This document shows, one piece after another, positions 48,126 through 60,735 of a stretch of 64,000 nt of DNA (its first letter is position 1; every line of letters starts with the position of its first letter). Source of the DNA: Letharia columbiana. Its lineage: Eukaryota; Ascomycota; Lecanoromycetes; Lecanorales; Parmeliaceae. The DNA lies in the NCBI RefSeq assembly GCF_014066305.1, contig NW_023501044.1, positions 124,001 to 188,000 on the forward strand. The letters are read 5' to 3'. The notes under the pieces are model-generated. The model did no database searches, was not told the DNA's origin, and saw only the letters and a program-made list of their open reading frames with translations. The position numbers and the translations under genes were made by a program.

Positions 48126-48464
48126 CTATGCTTGTTTTGGTTGTATGGTAAAGGGTTGGATGGAAATTACAGCTCTCAGGTGCCCAAGGCTTGGTCCACC
48201 GTGTCTTGCGAAGCGCTTGAGCTGTGCAAGGTCAATGTCTTCCTTGCCAGTCCGATCAGGCGGTGAAGGGGTAGCAGGCCACTCTGTTCTTCGATCAAAC
48301 TCTCGGAGAGGAGTTAGCCACTGCCGTGACAAATTGTCCCAAAACCAGCTGGGTGTCCTGTGTCGTTGCTGCTTCTCGAGCTTTCGTCGTTTAGCGATGG
48401 GCGGTGAAGAGTCAGTCGTAGGCTCTGCTTGGACACACAGTTGTCGCTTTCGACTGCAGGGCAT
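48126..48464 (-). pseudogene. N-terminal fragment of the FWDNLS/ARHGGP fungal family
   Basis: From ATG 48464 the frame gives a nuclear-type basic patch (PIAKRRKLEKQQRHR), FWDNLSRQWLTPLREFDRRT, a Pro-rich spacer and LKRFARHGGPSLGHLRA. It then diverges and stops at 48126. This is only the first fifth of the family represented by the pseudogene at 33135-34550. The two are homologous over 48203-48620, and this copy is free of RIP mutations. Truncation coincides with the direct repeat at 48073-48121. It is unlikely to encode a functional product. Confidence 0.7.
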
Positions 48465-48729
48465 TGGAGTTGTCTCTAAAGGCAATGAATCTCAACACGA
48501 GAACGAGATGCAGATAGCGCGCGCTTCCGACGACCATGCTAGCGTGTAAGTCGTTTTGTATTGCGGGGTTGATAGCCAATCAACGGAATGGCTGCTGCCT
48601 AGAGAACACTAAACACATCTTGTAAAATGTTTCGGCTTTAGATTTACCTAAGGGTCTTTTGACCATATGCGGAGCTCTAATAGATAATCCATATATTATT
48701 CCGCTTTTTTCATATGGGCTATTTTGATT

Positions 48730-48932
48730 TGTTGTACATCTTTAATGTTTCGGCAACTCCTGCCCGCATTATTATTCCGCCGTTTCTGTACTCCATTTTT
48801 GGACCGTCCCTCGAGTTCCACGTTCCATTTTTGGAACCCCCCCCCAAAAGTTCCAATTTTGGCCCCGGTCCTTACGCTCCGATTCTGGCACTGGGAGAGT
48901 AGGGACACCCCCGGATTCCCTGGGTTCATCTC
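48730..48932 (-). repeat. Dispersed repeat, copy 2 (inverted partner 44962-45170)
   Basis: This is the reverse complement of the 45-kb copy with a G/C-run expansion (about nine C at 48837-48845) and extra ccattttggac-type units. It starts where the homology between the 34-kb and 48-kb segments ends. Confidence 0.65.
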
Positions 48933-49209
48933 CGGAAGTCTGGGCTAGCAGGCTGGTCTCAATGGTTTCCTTGATGTTGATGTAGATGGTTTTCTACGGT
49001 CAATATCATTACTGAGGACATGAGCCGATTGGTCTAATATCATTCCCGGTACCCTTTGATCGCCCTCGGTTCGAGCTCGAAAGAAGACATACTTGGTGTG
49101 AACGCTTTATATCAAAAGGTGAAAAGTAATAAGCAAGAGAAAGCTCTGCCATAATTGTTGGAAAGGTCTTCGAATCTTGAAGTTGCTTTCTTACTGCAAG
49201 AAGTAGATA

Positions 49210-49455
49210 TTAAACTAACAGCAACTTCCGCCGCATCATCAGAAATACCGAAGCCACGAGGACAGCCGCAGAACAAGACATGGGAATTGCTACACGAGCG
49301 GCTATCCACTTCGGATAATTTTGGTAGAAGGCCCACCAGTAAAGTACACTAAAGAGCAAATACTCGATAATGATTGCGCTGAAAACAGTCCAAAAATGAA
49401 GTACGTCTTTATGCAAGCTGCAGTCTAGTTTAGCGTATGCAGGTCCCACGGCGCT
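49210..49455 (-). CDS. Hypothetical two-helix membrane protein fragment
   Basis: A minus frame without ATG reads a hydrophobic helix (FWTVFSAIIIEYLLFSVLYW), then WAFYQNYPKWIAARVAIPM and a second helix (CSAAVLVASVFLMM), and stops at 49210. It resembles the C-terminal membrane region of uncharacterised fungal proteins; the N-terminal part is not seen. Could be a gene remnant. Confidence 0.35.
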   Translation of the reverse strand, partial: SAVGPAYAKLDCSLHKDVLHFWTVFSAIIIEYLLFSVLYWWAFYQNYPKWIAARVAIPMSCSAAVLVASVFLMMRRKLLLV

Positions 49456-49959
49456 GGCATGACTATACTCTGATAAGAGGCAAAAATTTCAAGAGGATAA
49501 GAAAGACGGTCCCAATAGGACTACACTTACGCCACCACCATTTAAAGTAGTAGAGACTCACTTTCGGGAACATGCACCGCGTAAATAGGAGCTTTTAACG
49601 TTAGTATATGCATTGATAGATTCCTTTAATAGAAGATAAATCTCTGCGATTAATATATATGTAATAGAGAAGCGAAAAAGTAGGTTAACAGCGAGCCTAA
49701 ACCGTTCTCCTAAACGAATCAATCAGCCGCGATAATATACGTGATATTCGAAATGGTCTTGGTTTACCGTCGTTAACCCCCCTTGAGGTATCTATCACCA
49801 TCAGACTAACCAGAGCGGAGTCCAAAACGCATTTCAATATTAGAATCTATATCTGTGGTTGACGGAATAGCTCAGACTTCGAACGGAAACGGATAAGCTG
49901 CCAGCGTAGGAGAGCAAGTGATACAAGATCAGCGACGAGGACACAAATAAGAACGCTTA

Positions 49960-51178
49960 GATCAACGGTCCATTGACCGAAGAACACAGGCTGGATGATA
50001 GCGAAACCGACAAGCCTCTCTTGGATGCGGTGGATTTCGTGGAGCTGCTGCGTTGCCATTGGGTAACGGACACCAACACCTTCCCGCACGAACGACAAAG
50101 GGTTCAGCTGACAACGATCCTGCTGGTCGCGGCGTTCACTGGATCCCGACCCGGAGCCCTTCTCGGAATCATCTATCGCGACCTGAATTTGCTCGTCCAG
50201 CGCGATAAGGCTATGGGGGAAGTAGCCCTCACCTTATAGCTGAAGCTCACCTGAACCAAGTCTCGCAAGAAGCGTAAGAGATCGTAAGTGACGGCTAAGA
50301 AATCGAGTTCGTCAATCTGACCGGCATACAAAAAGACCTACACGTTCTTTATCGATACCAACCCTATATTTTGTATTATATCTTATATCATCAGTCTCGC
50401 CTACGACGATAATGTCTACCTCTTTCCGAATACAAATTTTAGGATAGTTCTAACGCTGGGCGTCTTAAAGGGATTAAACTGCCAATTAATCCCATGAAAA
50501 GAGGATATACTAGACGTATTATTGTTTCGTATGTCTATATAAACCGCTAGAGGCTATATTACCTCGGCCGACACGGCGCTCTTTTACGAAAAGTATTACG
50601 AGTGAATTAAACGATTAGAAGAAGAGATTAGCTTCGTATAGATCTTTACGATCTATTATCTTCGACGAGCGACAGAAAATACTATTAATAATAAGTCTTA
50701 AGGCTTTTAATTCTACGGAGCCTAGACTAATATAATTATTTACTAGATAATTTTAATTCTAATAAAGTCGTTTGTAATCTAGTTATAGATTATATTAACT
50801 CAGTTATCTTTCAGCGTAACTATCTATCCCGTATGATTCGATATAATATTTAAGTCGTATACGGCGATATAGCGCCTCGGACGGAGTTAATTTAAGCGGC
50901 CAATCGGATAAGTCGACGGATCGATCCTCGACGACTTAAAGAGCTCACCGAAGCGTAGAGTGTAAGTATCCGCCAGGAGGAAGAAATCTAGGAGCTTCGT
51001 CGCCGCCGAGATAAACTGTTCCAGCGTATTCGACACTAGTTTACGTTTATTTACCGTGCAGAAGGACAAGCCACCTACGATTAGTATAAGGAGGCCAAAC
51101 GAGCCGTGGATCGAAAGATTAAAGCGCGAGAGCGGGAACTCATGAAGTCAATGATAGCCCCAATGTGGTGACGACTGC
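49960..51178 (+). pseudogene. Decayed DUF3435/FluG-type tyrosine recombinase
   Basis: The plus frame, with many stops, reads LDDSETDKPLLDAVDFVELL, HWVTDTNTFPHERQRVQLTT, ILLVAAFTGSRPGALLG (50116-50167, containing the first catalytic-type Arg) and YRDLNLLVQRDK, which is clean to 50239. RIP-eroded text follows: KKTYTFFIDTNPIFCI, DNVYLFPNTNF, ITSADTALFYEKYYE and YYLRRATENTIN (about 50650-50685). The end is clean again: NYLSRMIRYNI, VYGDIAPRTELI, AANRISRRIDPRRLKELTEA and a charged tail to about 51178. These blocks in this order are the DUF3435 domain, whose members include the YR captains of fungal Starship elements as well as many solitary genes. Mutations in the middle are CpA/TpG-type. The start codon is not recognisable. 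No element boundary was identified. Confidence 0.75.
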
Positions 51179-52379
51179 CTGGAGTGACAATTTCGCGAAA
51201 CACGCATATAAGAACTCCTGGGATCAAAAGAATGTCACTGTTAGGTAGATTCATGGCCTACTTTTAGTTTTTACATGCGCTAACACATCCCAGCTATGGC
51301 GATGTATTCATGCAAGCGCTCTACAATGCTGCACGTTGCGCTGAGATTGGAAGTGCAGAATTTGCCAAGTGTGAGGCAGAAGAAGCCGCAAGATCTGAGA
51401 CAAGAGACCCGGTATGGAGGTGACTGTCCATATATACGTAACCTATGGAGGCTCATAGGACGCCAAGGCGCAATCGTCTCTCACGGTCATATAATTTATG
51501 TACGAGTACTCTGATTTGTTTCGCAACAACCATCTATCTATGCTTCCTGATTATGTGTTCTCATATGGCATCATTCCAAATCTGATCGCGAATGTTATCC
51601 AACGAAACCTATATCTCATTGATGCAAAGTTATTGGATCATGTATGTGGTGTGTCCGTTCCTTCTGATCACTTGACCTTGAGAGTCCGTATTGCTTCATC
51701 CGCTGCTGCGGTCTCAACATCTATCTCGGTTGACGTAGTACTCCTTTCTGGTTGCCTCTTCCTTTGATACACCTTTACCATGTCATTTTCTAACGGTCAT
51801 TTGGTGGGCTTGGCATTTGGAACGTTCTAGAGTGACTTTGAAACTGTTCCTATTTACATATTTGAGGGAGAGTGGAGGGCTGAAGGGTGATAGACTTGTA
51901 AGCGGATGACAAAGAGAGTGAAGAATAGAGAGTAGTAGTGGGTCGTAGTAGGGTAGCTCGCCAGAACAAAAATAAACTGCAGAGTGGCACAATTCTCAAG
52001 TTGGATAAATCTTCAACGATTCAGTATACGCTTATACTTTTGGTTAGGAATCTATAGACAAAGTCGATTAGAGTAACTTATAAACCAAGAGTTTTATGAT
52101 TAAAGCATTTGTGGGCGAGTTATAAGTATTGGTAAAAAACTTATCCTACCATCTTTCGTGGGCCCTAAGTGCAGTTTATTTCGCGCACCGCGAGGCTAGT
52201 AGCTAGAATGGTTACCGAGGTTCGGCACGGAGTTTTATTAGACCGAAATTGAAGGCGCAATTGGGGTGGTGCAAAACTATACGCGATTGGCGGGAGAGAT
52301 CAGCCACTAACGGCATTCTCTGACGCGTCCCCTCACATCCTGTCTTGTCCCGCTCTGTCCCACTGTTAACCTTGCCCTT
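51179..52379. other. Normal-composition stretch, no recognisable gene
   Basis: Only frames below about 90 codons, without recognised motifs, occur on both strands. Confidence 0.35.
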
Positions 52380-52610
52380 TCGTTTCGGAATTATGACGAG
52401 GCACTCCTATGGCAGACCAAAGCTGAACGAATACGAATGCAATTCGGCGACGATGTGAAAAACTCTAAAGCCATGAGCCATTTAAACCTCGGCCGCGCTC
52501 TGTGGTATGCTGGAGACCGTGAAGATGCATGGGCACGGCTTAGCCAGGCCGTTGAAATCTTCTCCAGAACCGACAGCTGGTACCTGCTAGCGCAGTACGT
52601 ACTGCTTGTA
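52380..52610 (+). pseudogene. TPR-type gene fragment
   Basis: The plus frame reads FRNYDEALLWQTKAERIRMQ, then SKAMSHLNLGRALWYAGDRE and DAWARLSQAVEIFSRTDSWY. This is about two TPR-like helix pairs resembling the C-terminal repeats of fungal NB-ARC or other signalling TPR proteins. Sense is lost after about 52600. No upstream nucleotide-binding domain is present; another loose receptor-type module. Confidence 0.5.
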
Positions 52611-53009
52611 CTGGGCCCAAGCGCGACAGGATCTCCAGTACTCATTTGTTCTTGGGCACGCTGTCACGTCTTGAGTCGGACCTTGTGTCCGCGAAAAGGA
52701 ACTATCTGGTCGCTAAAGATTTGATGATTACAACTGGTCACGCTCAAACGCACTCAACGACCTCCGTAATATGGAGAGTATATATGCTACTAAATTAACG
52801 TCGTAAGATCATTACACTTGTTTGATGAAAAATGAGTCGTAAGCGTTGCAGTGCTTTGGCCTTCTAGTGAAGTTGGGATAGCGTATAATATATTGACGAA
52901 GAGGAACGCATTCATGGTACACGGATCGCTTCCCTCAATCAATTGGCTATTGGTGATCCGCCCTCGCGTCTAAGTTATCTCTCCATCATTGCACCAAAAC
53001 TTGACGGAC

Positions 53010-53513
53010 TTAATTGTTGCCACCATGTAGAGCCGGCCAATCTCCTTGACGTTTACCTATTACTGGTGAAGATTGAGCGCTGGATCCTCTGCACAGATAA
53101 CGTTTGAATTCCTTCGTCGCGTGATTGATGTGCTCAATTTCTTGAAGACCTGTTTGAAAGGCCGGAGAATCATGAGGAAGAGCCGATCCCGCGTGCAGGA
53201 TGCGAGGGCTGGCACAACCAAAGGAGCCCGTGATTCGAGGGAATAACATAAATGATTTTGAAGGTAGTTGGTCCACAGGTATCTCGCTGGGCGAAGTCGC
53301 CGCCATGGAGCCATTTGTCGCTACGTCATCAACAAAATCCCACTCCTGCCAATCACCGCTCGAAGGGTCGTAGTCGAAATCGACTCGACAGCCGTCCTTC
53401 CGAAGGGCACCCCAGAGCTTGATAGCTATACTTATGATCTCCGCAAGCTTACCACGTAGTCGCTGGTCGGTCGGGCTCCGTAAACTATAAAGTACGTTCA
53501 ATATTTCATCCAT
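53010..53513 (-). pseudogene. C-terminal end of an uncharacterised fungal coiled-coil protein
   Basis: The clean frame reads KLWGALRKDGCRVDFDYDPS, DWQEWDFVDDVA, KSFMLFPRITGSFG and HAGSALPHDSPAFQTGLQEI, and ends at 53010. I recall this as a conserved C-terminus of multi-copy ascomycete proteins of unknown function. Upstream, across 53514 to about 54900, minus-strand text is RIP-degraded but Lys/Glu-rich, as expected of a coiled coil. The gene therefore probably extended there and only its last 500 bp escaped mutation. Confidence 0.6.
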
Positions 53514-55480
53514 AATGCTGTCCCGACTAGGTTTAGTAGAGATATTAGTTATTACTAAGGGACTATATAAACTAAGATAATTAAGTTTATCAACCGTTAT
53601 TAACCGCCAGAATAACTCTTAACTCGAAGTCGCCGCTAAAATATTTGAGATAATATTAAGAATCAAATCCATTAACTATATTTCAGACTTACGTTCCACT
53701 ATCGCTATAGATTTCGCGAAATATTATCGCCTTATAATGCGGATAGTTATCGTCGATAGAAAATTTTAGATAGCGTACGTCTATAGAGAGATCGCAATAC
53801 GGCTTTCGATAGATAGAGGCGAATATTTGAAAATCTCACTGGTACTAAATAGCTTATTTCGAACTATATCGCTATTTAACTATAAATAATATCAATAACG
53901 CTATTATAGAGTATTTCTCGCTTATATTAGTTAATATATCGGCTATAAATCCTTAGATAGAAATCTAAACTTATAAATCGCTATATCTTAAATACGCTTT
54001 TATAGTTAACGAAAGCCCTCAATACTAAGAATGCGAATTAGTTATAACTTATAAAATGTAAATAAGATTAATAATTACTAGAATTCAGATGTCTACGATA
54101 ATATTATAAAGGCGATATTTATCTAATATAGTTTCGCTTCTAGGCGTATAATATACGATTAAGAGCTTCTCTTATCGAGTTTTAAACTCTTCTTTTAATA
54201 ATTTAAGTCCTTCTAGGCCTATGTATTTTTCTTCTTAAATTTCTTAATAGCGTTCTTTTAATCCATCTTTATCGATCTTTAGATCTTATATCTTCTTCTC
54301 GAGCTCTTCTCTTATTTACTTAACTTTAGTCTTAAACTTATTTAAAAATTCTTACTTTACTTCGTTAATCTTTATCTCCTTTTATCTTTTCATCTTTAAT
54401 TATATTATCTTACATATATTATCTAGAATTACTTATTTCTATTTAAGCTTCTCTCTCTCGCGCTCGAACTAGCGGGCGCTAGCTTAATACACGTCGTTCT
54501 TATCTCGAAGTCTTATTATCTCTTAATTCTTTAGAAATATTAAGTCGTTTATTATAATATTAAGCGCGTCGATCTAGGTCTACTAGCGAATATCGAGTTT
54601 ATAAATACTCTCGATATTACTAATCTCTTCGTAATAGCTATATACGAAATAAAGAATCTTAGATATCTAATATATAACAATTATGCCCGCGTCTATAGCC
54701 TCTAATAACAGATCCTTAAAGCTAGCGTTAAACGAAGTTCGGGAGATCTTTACTCTCCCCTTACCTTTTCCTATAAAATATATATTTCTATTCGTTTCGA
54801 TTAAGTTCCTTAAGTCTTTTAATCCTATTTTAATAATAGTTAGTTTCTAGATAGTCAAAAGAGATTAAATTCGTAGTATAGATTCTCGCATATTAAATTA
54901 AAACGAAGGGATATATAAAGAACGATATAATAAGAGAAAGCTATAGCGAGATAGAAGGGGATATATACTCTTAAAATTCGACGAGACACTAATAAAACCA
55001 ATATCTTACTTATAGAGAGAGCGCCGAAGACGATATGAGCGATAATCTTGCTTTTAAAAATATAATTACTTCGCTTCTTTAAAGACTTTAAGACGTAGAG
55101 TCTATCTATAAACTTTTCATCGAGGCTCGTTAAGAATATAAGGGAATATAGAAAGCGCTAGGGCATATACAAATATTAGTTGATTTCTCCTTTATTACGA
55201 TTATAGCCGTTGAAAGAAGCTACGTAATATTTTGTCGCACTTTACGTAACAATACCGTCTATTAATAAAGCGTTAATAAATTATTAGAGATGTTACGTTA
55301 AACGTCGCGAGGTTTTTTTTAGACTACTATATACATGCTAACACTTTTATAATTCGCTAGAAATAATCTCATACATAACGTAGATCAAATCGTGAATAGC
55401 TACGCCGAGAATTTCGCGTATTATAGATCTACATTAAAGCTTAAAAGTAGGGCTGACGAAAAATAGTAACTAGTGGATAG
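53514..55480. repeat. RIP-degraded AT-rich block
   Basis: TpA-rich, stop-dense sequence continuous with the 5' side of the fragment at 53010-53513. It probably contains the eroded body of that gene (minus strand). No transposon domain recognised. Confidence 0.7.
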
Positions 55481-56770
55481 AGCTAGTGGCTACATAAGAA
55501 TACTCGGCACTCTAATTAAGCAACCATCGCTCACTAATGCTTTGTTTGCCGGTCGTTATAGCGTTTGCGTTGTTTTTTTTTATTTAATTTTCGAGTTTAT
55601 TAATTTAGTAACTTCAAAAATTTTTTAAAATTTTAAAAATTTTTTTATAAATTTTTAGCTTTTGGGTATATTGTTTTTTATTTTTATATTTGTTTTGTTT
55701 TTGTACTTTTTTAATCTTTATTTGTTTATTTGGTTAGTTTACTGTGTTTATTCCGTCGTACGTTTTTGAACTTTTTTTTTTATTTGCTGTATTGTCTGGG
55801 TTAGATGGGGATTGGGTTTGAAGTTGTACGGTTTTTTTTTAATTTTGTTGAAGGAAGAAGACTAGCGAAGACTTCTTTCCGAGAAGTTTGATATTCAGCC
55901 CCATACATCAATACCTCGTGCGTCGACCATCTACCGTCTGATAGGCAGATTGACGGATCAGCCGCGAAATTTGCTGAAGAATGTTGATGCATTTTTGGCC
56001 GTGTTCAAAGCTTCGCACTTGCATCAATGATGCTGGAAGCTATGACTACATATATAATACCGCCGACTTGTAATCTTCATCGTTTAAGCTGAACCGCTCC
56101 ACCTTGCGTGGTACAGCGGTACTTCATCAAAACCCTTGGCAGGATACGAAAAGGCCTCGGGTCCTGAGCATAAGCAGAGGAGTCGATCGATATTTCTGTC
56201 GACGTCTTCGGCTTCGGCGAGCAGTCGATCAAGCTCATTCTCGACTTCCAGTTCATACGGAGGAAGCCCGGGGTTCCCAACGCCACTCATGTCTACTGGA
56301 ATACCCTTTTAGCGGCCAGGACGCTAGCAAGCGTATCAATATCACAGCCCAGTTTAATTTGCTGATCGAGTCGACAGGTTTCACAATGATCAGCCGTGCC
56401 AAGCATAGAGTGGATGCGTTGTGAGGTTGGGAAAATGATGAAGTGATCCGTAAGTGTTATACATGGTAGGATGCATGCATCTCCAGATAACACAAGTACC
56501 CCACCCACAGCCCGATTGGCCGACTGGTCACGCGGAAAACCTGACCCAATTATAGCATGTTTTGTGTGTCACTTCCCACCACATCCGAAACTGCATAACC
56601 CTCCCTACGGTCGCCGTACTGGCGACGAGTCTGGCTCTCAAAACATTGCCACAAATCTAAAGCGAGATTGCTGCTAACACCACAAAAATGGCGATCATCA
56701 AACTTGCTAGGATTGTTTCGCTTGCTGGAGCAAAGAGGGAAATATAAAGTCTAGTCTCTTCATATATCTG
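55481..56770. other. T-rich patch and short frames, no recognised gene
   Basis: 55560-55800 is unusually T-rich with many TTTT runs. Positions 55801-56290 have normal composition with short minus frames (for example 56084-56290, with PYELEVENELDRLLAEAEDV), which cannot be linked to a family or an intron-consistent gene. Confidence 0.35.
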
Positions 56771-58371
56771 TCACTCCTGTCGGAGAGTCCTTTGCAGCAA
56801 GGCTGGCATGCGAGCTATTCCTTCTAGTTCGGCGATCGGCCTTTGAGATTCCAATTCCAATGCGCGCTCTGACGTCTCCATCTCCAGAATATGTGGCCCG
56901 GGTGCTTCGGCGCCTAATTCCGGGACACGTGGGTTTGCCTCGGCCTCTACAATCGGTAACGAGTCGAGCATGGGGTTTGGCCCGTCACTCCAACTCGAAT
57001 ATCTTGCCGACCGTGTGATTGGTGGTGATGCCGCCCCTTTGAATACCGGTAGTATGTCCTTGAGTAATTTGGATCCTCGTTTATGGGTGCTTTTGCGCTT
57101 ACGCAATTGTGCGAACTTTGCGAATAAGAACGTTAATATAGGGCCGAGAGAAGGTAAGCATGCTAGTGGTCAAAGTTAATGTCCATTTCCAGTCTATTTC
57201 GTTCATGCTGTGTGATGGAATTAGTGGGCTGATTGTGTACTCACCACAAATTATCGAAGTGTTGATCTCGATATTTGTTAAGAGAAAAGGAGGGTTGTAG
57301 GTATTATCATTAACAGAATCGGCAAAGAACAGCCCCAAGCGGACCCCAGACATGACCGTCACACTGGATGAGGATTCTTTGTCAGTAAGGAAAAATAAAT
57401 ATACACTCTAGAGCAGGCAATGCTTTTATATTAGGGAACTTACAAACCACCCAAAGCAAATACCATGGTCAACATGGCCTTTTGTGATCTATGCATCTGA
57501 AGTTTCCAGACTAGTGGCATCGGGAAGATCAAAAGCATGGCGTCGGTCACGATATGTGGTATCGCTATATATTGAGGAATGGGAAATCCTGGGTCTTCCC
57601 CATTGCATTTCAGGGGTACAGGCCCGCTGCTGTAGTCCCATTCCCAGAAAGAATTGATAGGAGAACATTGGAAGATCGTTATGAACAGCTAGACTTTTTG
57701 TTAGAGTCCGCGACCATCGTCTCGATCGAAACACCAGCCATCAGATCAAAAAGAGTAAACTTACCACTGCAATTCCCCAACACATTACAACTACTGCAAT
57801 CGTCCAGATGGCCAATCGGGTTAAGCGACTATTACAACTAAAAAGACGCCAGTAGAAAGCTAATATGGAGCATTTGACGATCCAGAGAACGACTACCCAA
57901 AAAATTTGGGAGATGAAGAACCCCAGGAGGGCGTCATTCTGGAAATGATTAACACCGAGAGACGAACCGTCACTCATCCATTTCCGTTGAGCTATCGTGC
58001 TATTTACCACTATCGAGTAGTAAATAGCGGTAAGCATCAAACAACTGACCGCACGACTTTCCGTACAGTTGAAGGAACTTACTCCAGGTTGCTGAAATAA
58101 AGCATAGTGCAGTGGCGACGACCTGGTAGACATATGAGCTTGGACTATCCTCTTGGACCCAAAGAGTAGCCGCTTATATAATCATATGACGGATACTCAC
58201 AGCAGCAGGTATCACAAGCCAATCGTCGTACCAGAGCCCCGCCTTGGAGAGGCGTCGAGCAAGGAATCGAAGACAAACAGCAATAAGCGCTATCAGCCAG
58301 GTAGCTATGATACTACCCCCCAGGCTTCTAAGCTCGTCGCTGGGATCGCTTGAATCAGAAGATTGTTGCAT
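56771..58371 (-). CDS. Fungal rhodopsin-domain (SAT4/Pth11-like) integral membrane protein
   Basis: Six exons: 58371-58201, 58122-58083, 58009-57765, 57688-57444, 57363-57245 and 57162-56771 (1,212 nt, 403 residues, in frame throughout). Introns are 73-82 bp with donors GTGAGT, GTAAGT, GTAAGT, GTAAGT and GTGAGT. The acceptor of intron 2 (58010) is the least certain. Domain evidence: first helix IIATWLIALIAVCLRFLARR followed by LWYDDWLVIPAA, helix FFISQIFWVVVLWIVKCSIL, IFQCSPINSFWEW, IPHIVTDAMLLIFPMPLVWK, RSQKAMLTMVFALGG, and IICACLPSLGPIL before a basic tail. This is the seven-helix fungal rhodopsin domain (PF20684 type) found in Pth11-like and uncharacterised plasma-membrane proteins; the ligand is unknown. 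The cytoplasmic tail (about 115 residues) ends TLRQE. No defect was found, making it the best-preserved multi-exon gene in the window. Confidence 0.85.
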
Positions 58372-60735
58372 CTCTACTGGAGCCCGTGGTGCCTGACTTC
58401 ATACAGCTCCGGCTAGTGTAGACTATTTCCGAAGGAAAAGTTGGAAAGACCAGGTCGAGGGGGACAGATAAAAGTTTCCATGTGCAAGGCTGCGTATTTG
58501 GGGCTCAGGCGGAGGCAGCATGTTAAGTATCCTCGCTGCGTATGCCGAAGCGCAGCGCCGACTCGTGAGACTCGTAAGCAAAGCATCCCTCGTAAGCAGT
58601 CGTCGGACCCGCTTCATGCATAGTATGACACTATTACTGAAGACACCGTCCTGAAAGTCAGGTACGGCCTTTTTGGGGAGTTGCTCTTGTTCGGAATAGC
58701 ACAATGCCATGGTATTGTGGATGAGCGATTGTTCGGAGGGGTGTGGTCGTCAGAGAATGGTATGAATGCGTGTTCGAGTTGCTGGGTGGGCGTTTGATAT
58801 CATGGCGCTGATCCTTGGTGGGAGGATTGGATGATGACTGAGAATGTTCTGCCGATCTTCATTGCCGGCGCGCTAACTACTTTAGGTAAAGTCTGAATCT
58901 ATGACGTATCATCTTAGTGAGATTTCGAATCAGCATCTTCACCGGCTCACAGCATCCTTCATCCTTTTCAAAAACCGCTCTCTCCAAACAAGTCAACATG
59001 TCTTGCTGCATTCCGTTTTTGACTCTTGTCTTTGAGTTCCACAACAAAGATTATCATTCATTACCATGGGTTATTTGCTACAGACTTTTTCGTCCGTGAC
59101 CTGATATACTCGTATATCATAAAGCACCGTCACGCAATCTAGACGATCGTTTTTCCTACATACGAAATATAAGCCATTTTCATCAAATCATAAACGTCGC
59201 AATGTCACTACTGCTTCCCACCCAATCGATCCCTTTGACCCATGCCACAGCCTCGCTAACTACTCCCTGAGCATTCTCCCTCCCACAGCCCCTTCAATTC
59301 TTTCGTAAAGCGGAATGTGAGCTGAATGAGCGGCACGCAGCAATGCGCCGCATATCATCAGCTGATTCGTTGTCAGCTCATATTCATTTGGAGTAGGGGT
59401 AATCGTTCGAGTGCTTATTCCATGTGGCCCTCAGCAGCTTAGCGGCACGGTATAACAAACATCACCTCACCGCATTCACCGCATTCACCCACCACGACCA
59501 CAGCCCCTCTGGCACAGGAGTCTGTCACTTTTTCCCACCCCCTCCTTCCCACCGCGCTGGGATGTAAATGTAAATGTACACTTGGTGGAAATGATAAAAT
59601 CTTTGTTTTATTTGTTTTTGTTTTTGGTTGAGGTGAGATGAGGTGAGGGAGAGGGAGGGGAAGTACGAGCCCTCGCTCGTTTTTTCGGGAGCGCTGAATC
59701 GCCCACCCACCACCCACCCACCCCCGTCTCTTCCCCACCCAGACCCAGAAACCTCAATCTCTTCGTATCTCCTCTTCTCCCCCTCTCTTCTCCATCATCC
59801 CTCTCCCGACACCCACACCTCTGATCAAAATACGTATGACGAGAACCTGTAACCGCGAGAGTGTGTGTGAAATGGTACTCACTAATCAACTCCCCCCTAG
59901 CCCTAACCTAATTAAGGCGATGAGGATTGGTATGTGCTGATGGGATATATTGGGGGTGGAAGATGGGGGTGGGATTGGAAATGAGTGACACTGCGCTCGC
60001 TGCGCTAGCTCGCGGTGCTGGTGCGAGTAGTCGATGGAGATGTAGATGGAGATGGAGATATTCCATATCGTTATAAGGTATATGTTATATGTGCCCCTGT
60101 GATATGAGGAGATGTGGTTACATTATGTCATGGTATGGTTTTGGGAGGTATAGGGATAGGAGAAGGGAGGTGGAGACTGAGCTTGGGAATGGGGTGAGAA
60201 GGGGCGGGGATGATGCGAATTGTAGCCTTACGCAGTTGCTGTTTGCCTTCTTATCATTCCAGAACGTGGAGAAAGGGTAGCCGGAGCACGCAGGAATGGT
60301 TTCTGTCTCTGTCTGGGAAAGCTGTGTAGATAAAGTGGACCATCAGGTTGAAAGGACAGTATGACGGTGGAGCCCCAATTGCATTCCTATCTGCACACCC
60401 TCCTTCAACTCCAGTCGCATACAATCCAAAGCCAACACCCTGCGGTGGCATCGGAGGAGAGCCACTACCCACGCAATGGCAGAACCAGGCCCAGAGCGCG
60501 AAGTGTTTTAACGGTGGGAACATGTGGATCTATGTGCAGAGTTACGGGGATAACTGTCCACTTTTCTCATTTTTCTGCTTCTGCCCATCCTACTTCTTCC
60601 CTTTACTGCTTCTTCCCCCATTCAACCACAGCATAGACACATCAAGATGCTACAGGACCTTTAATATATTATTGAGCGTTATTGTTCGGTCAAAAAGAAT
60701 TCCTGACAACCAGCCTACTCCGAGGATGCTCCATT
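58372..60735. other. Intergenic region with polypyrimidine tract and microsatellite
   Basis: No gene recognised. 59697-59822 is a C/T-rich stretch (cccaccc, tctcttctcc repeats) like those found upstream of many fungal genes. A small ggagat repeat occurs at 60034-60058. Short frames on both strands show no motif. The right edge is the start of the dispersed repeat at 60736. Confidence 0.4.

Noticed and set aside
56104..56424. 106-codon plus frame near the rhodopsin-domain gene
   Set aside because: No motif, no codon-bias support and overlapped by several equally open frames on the other strand.
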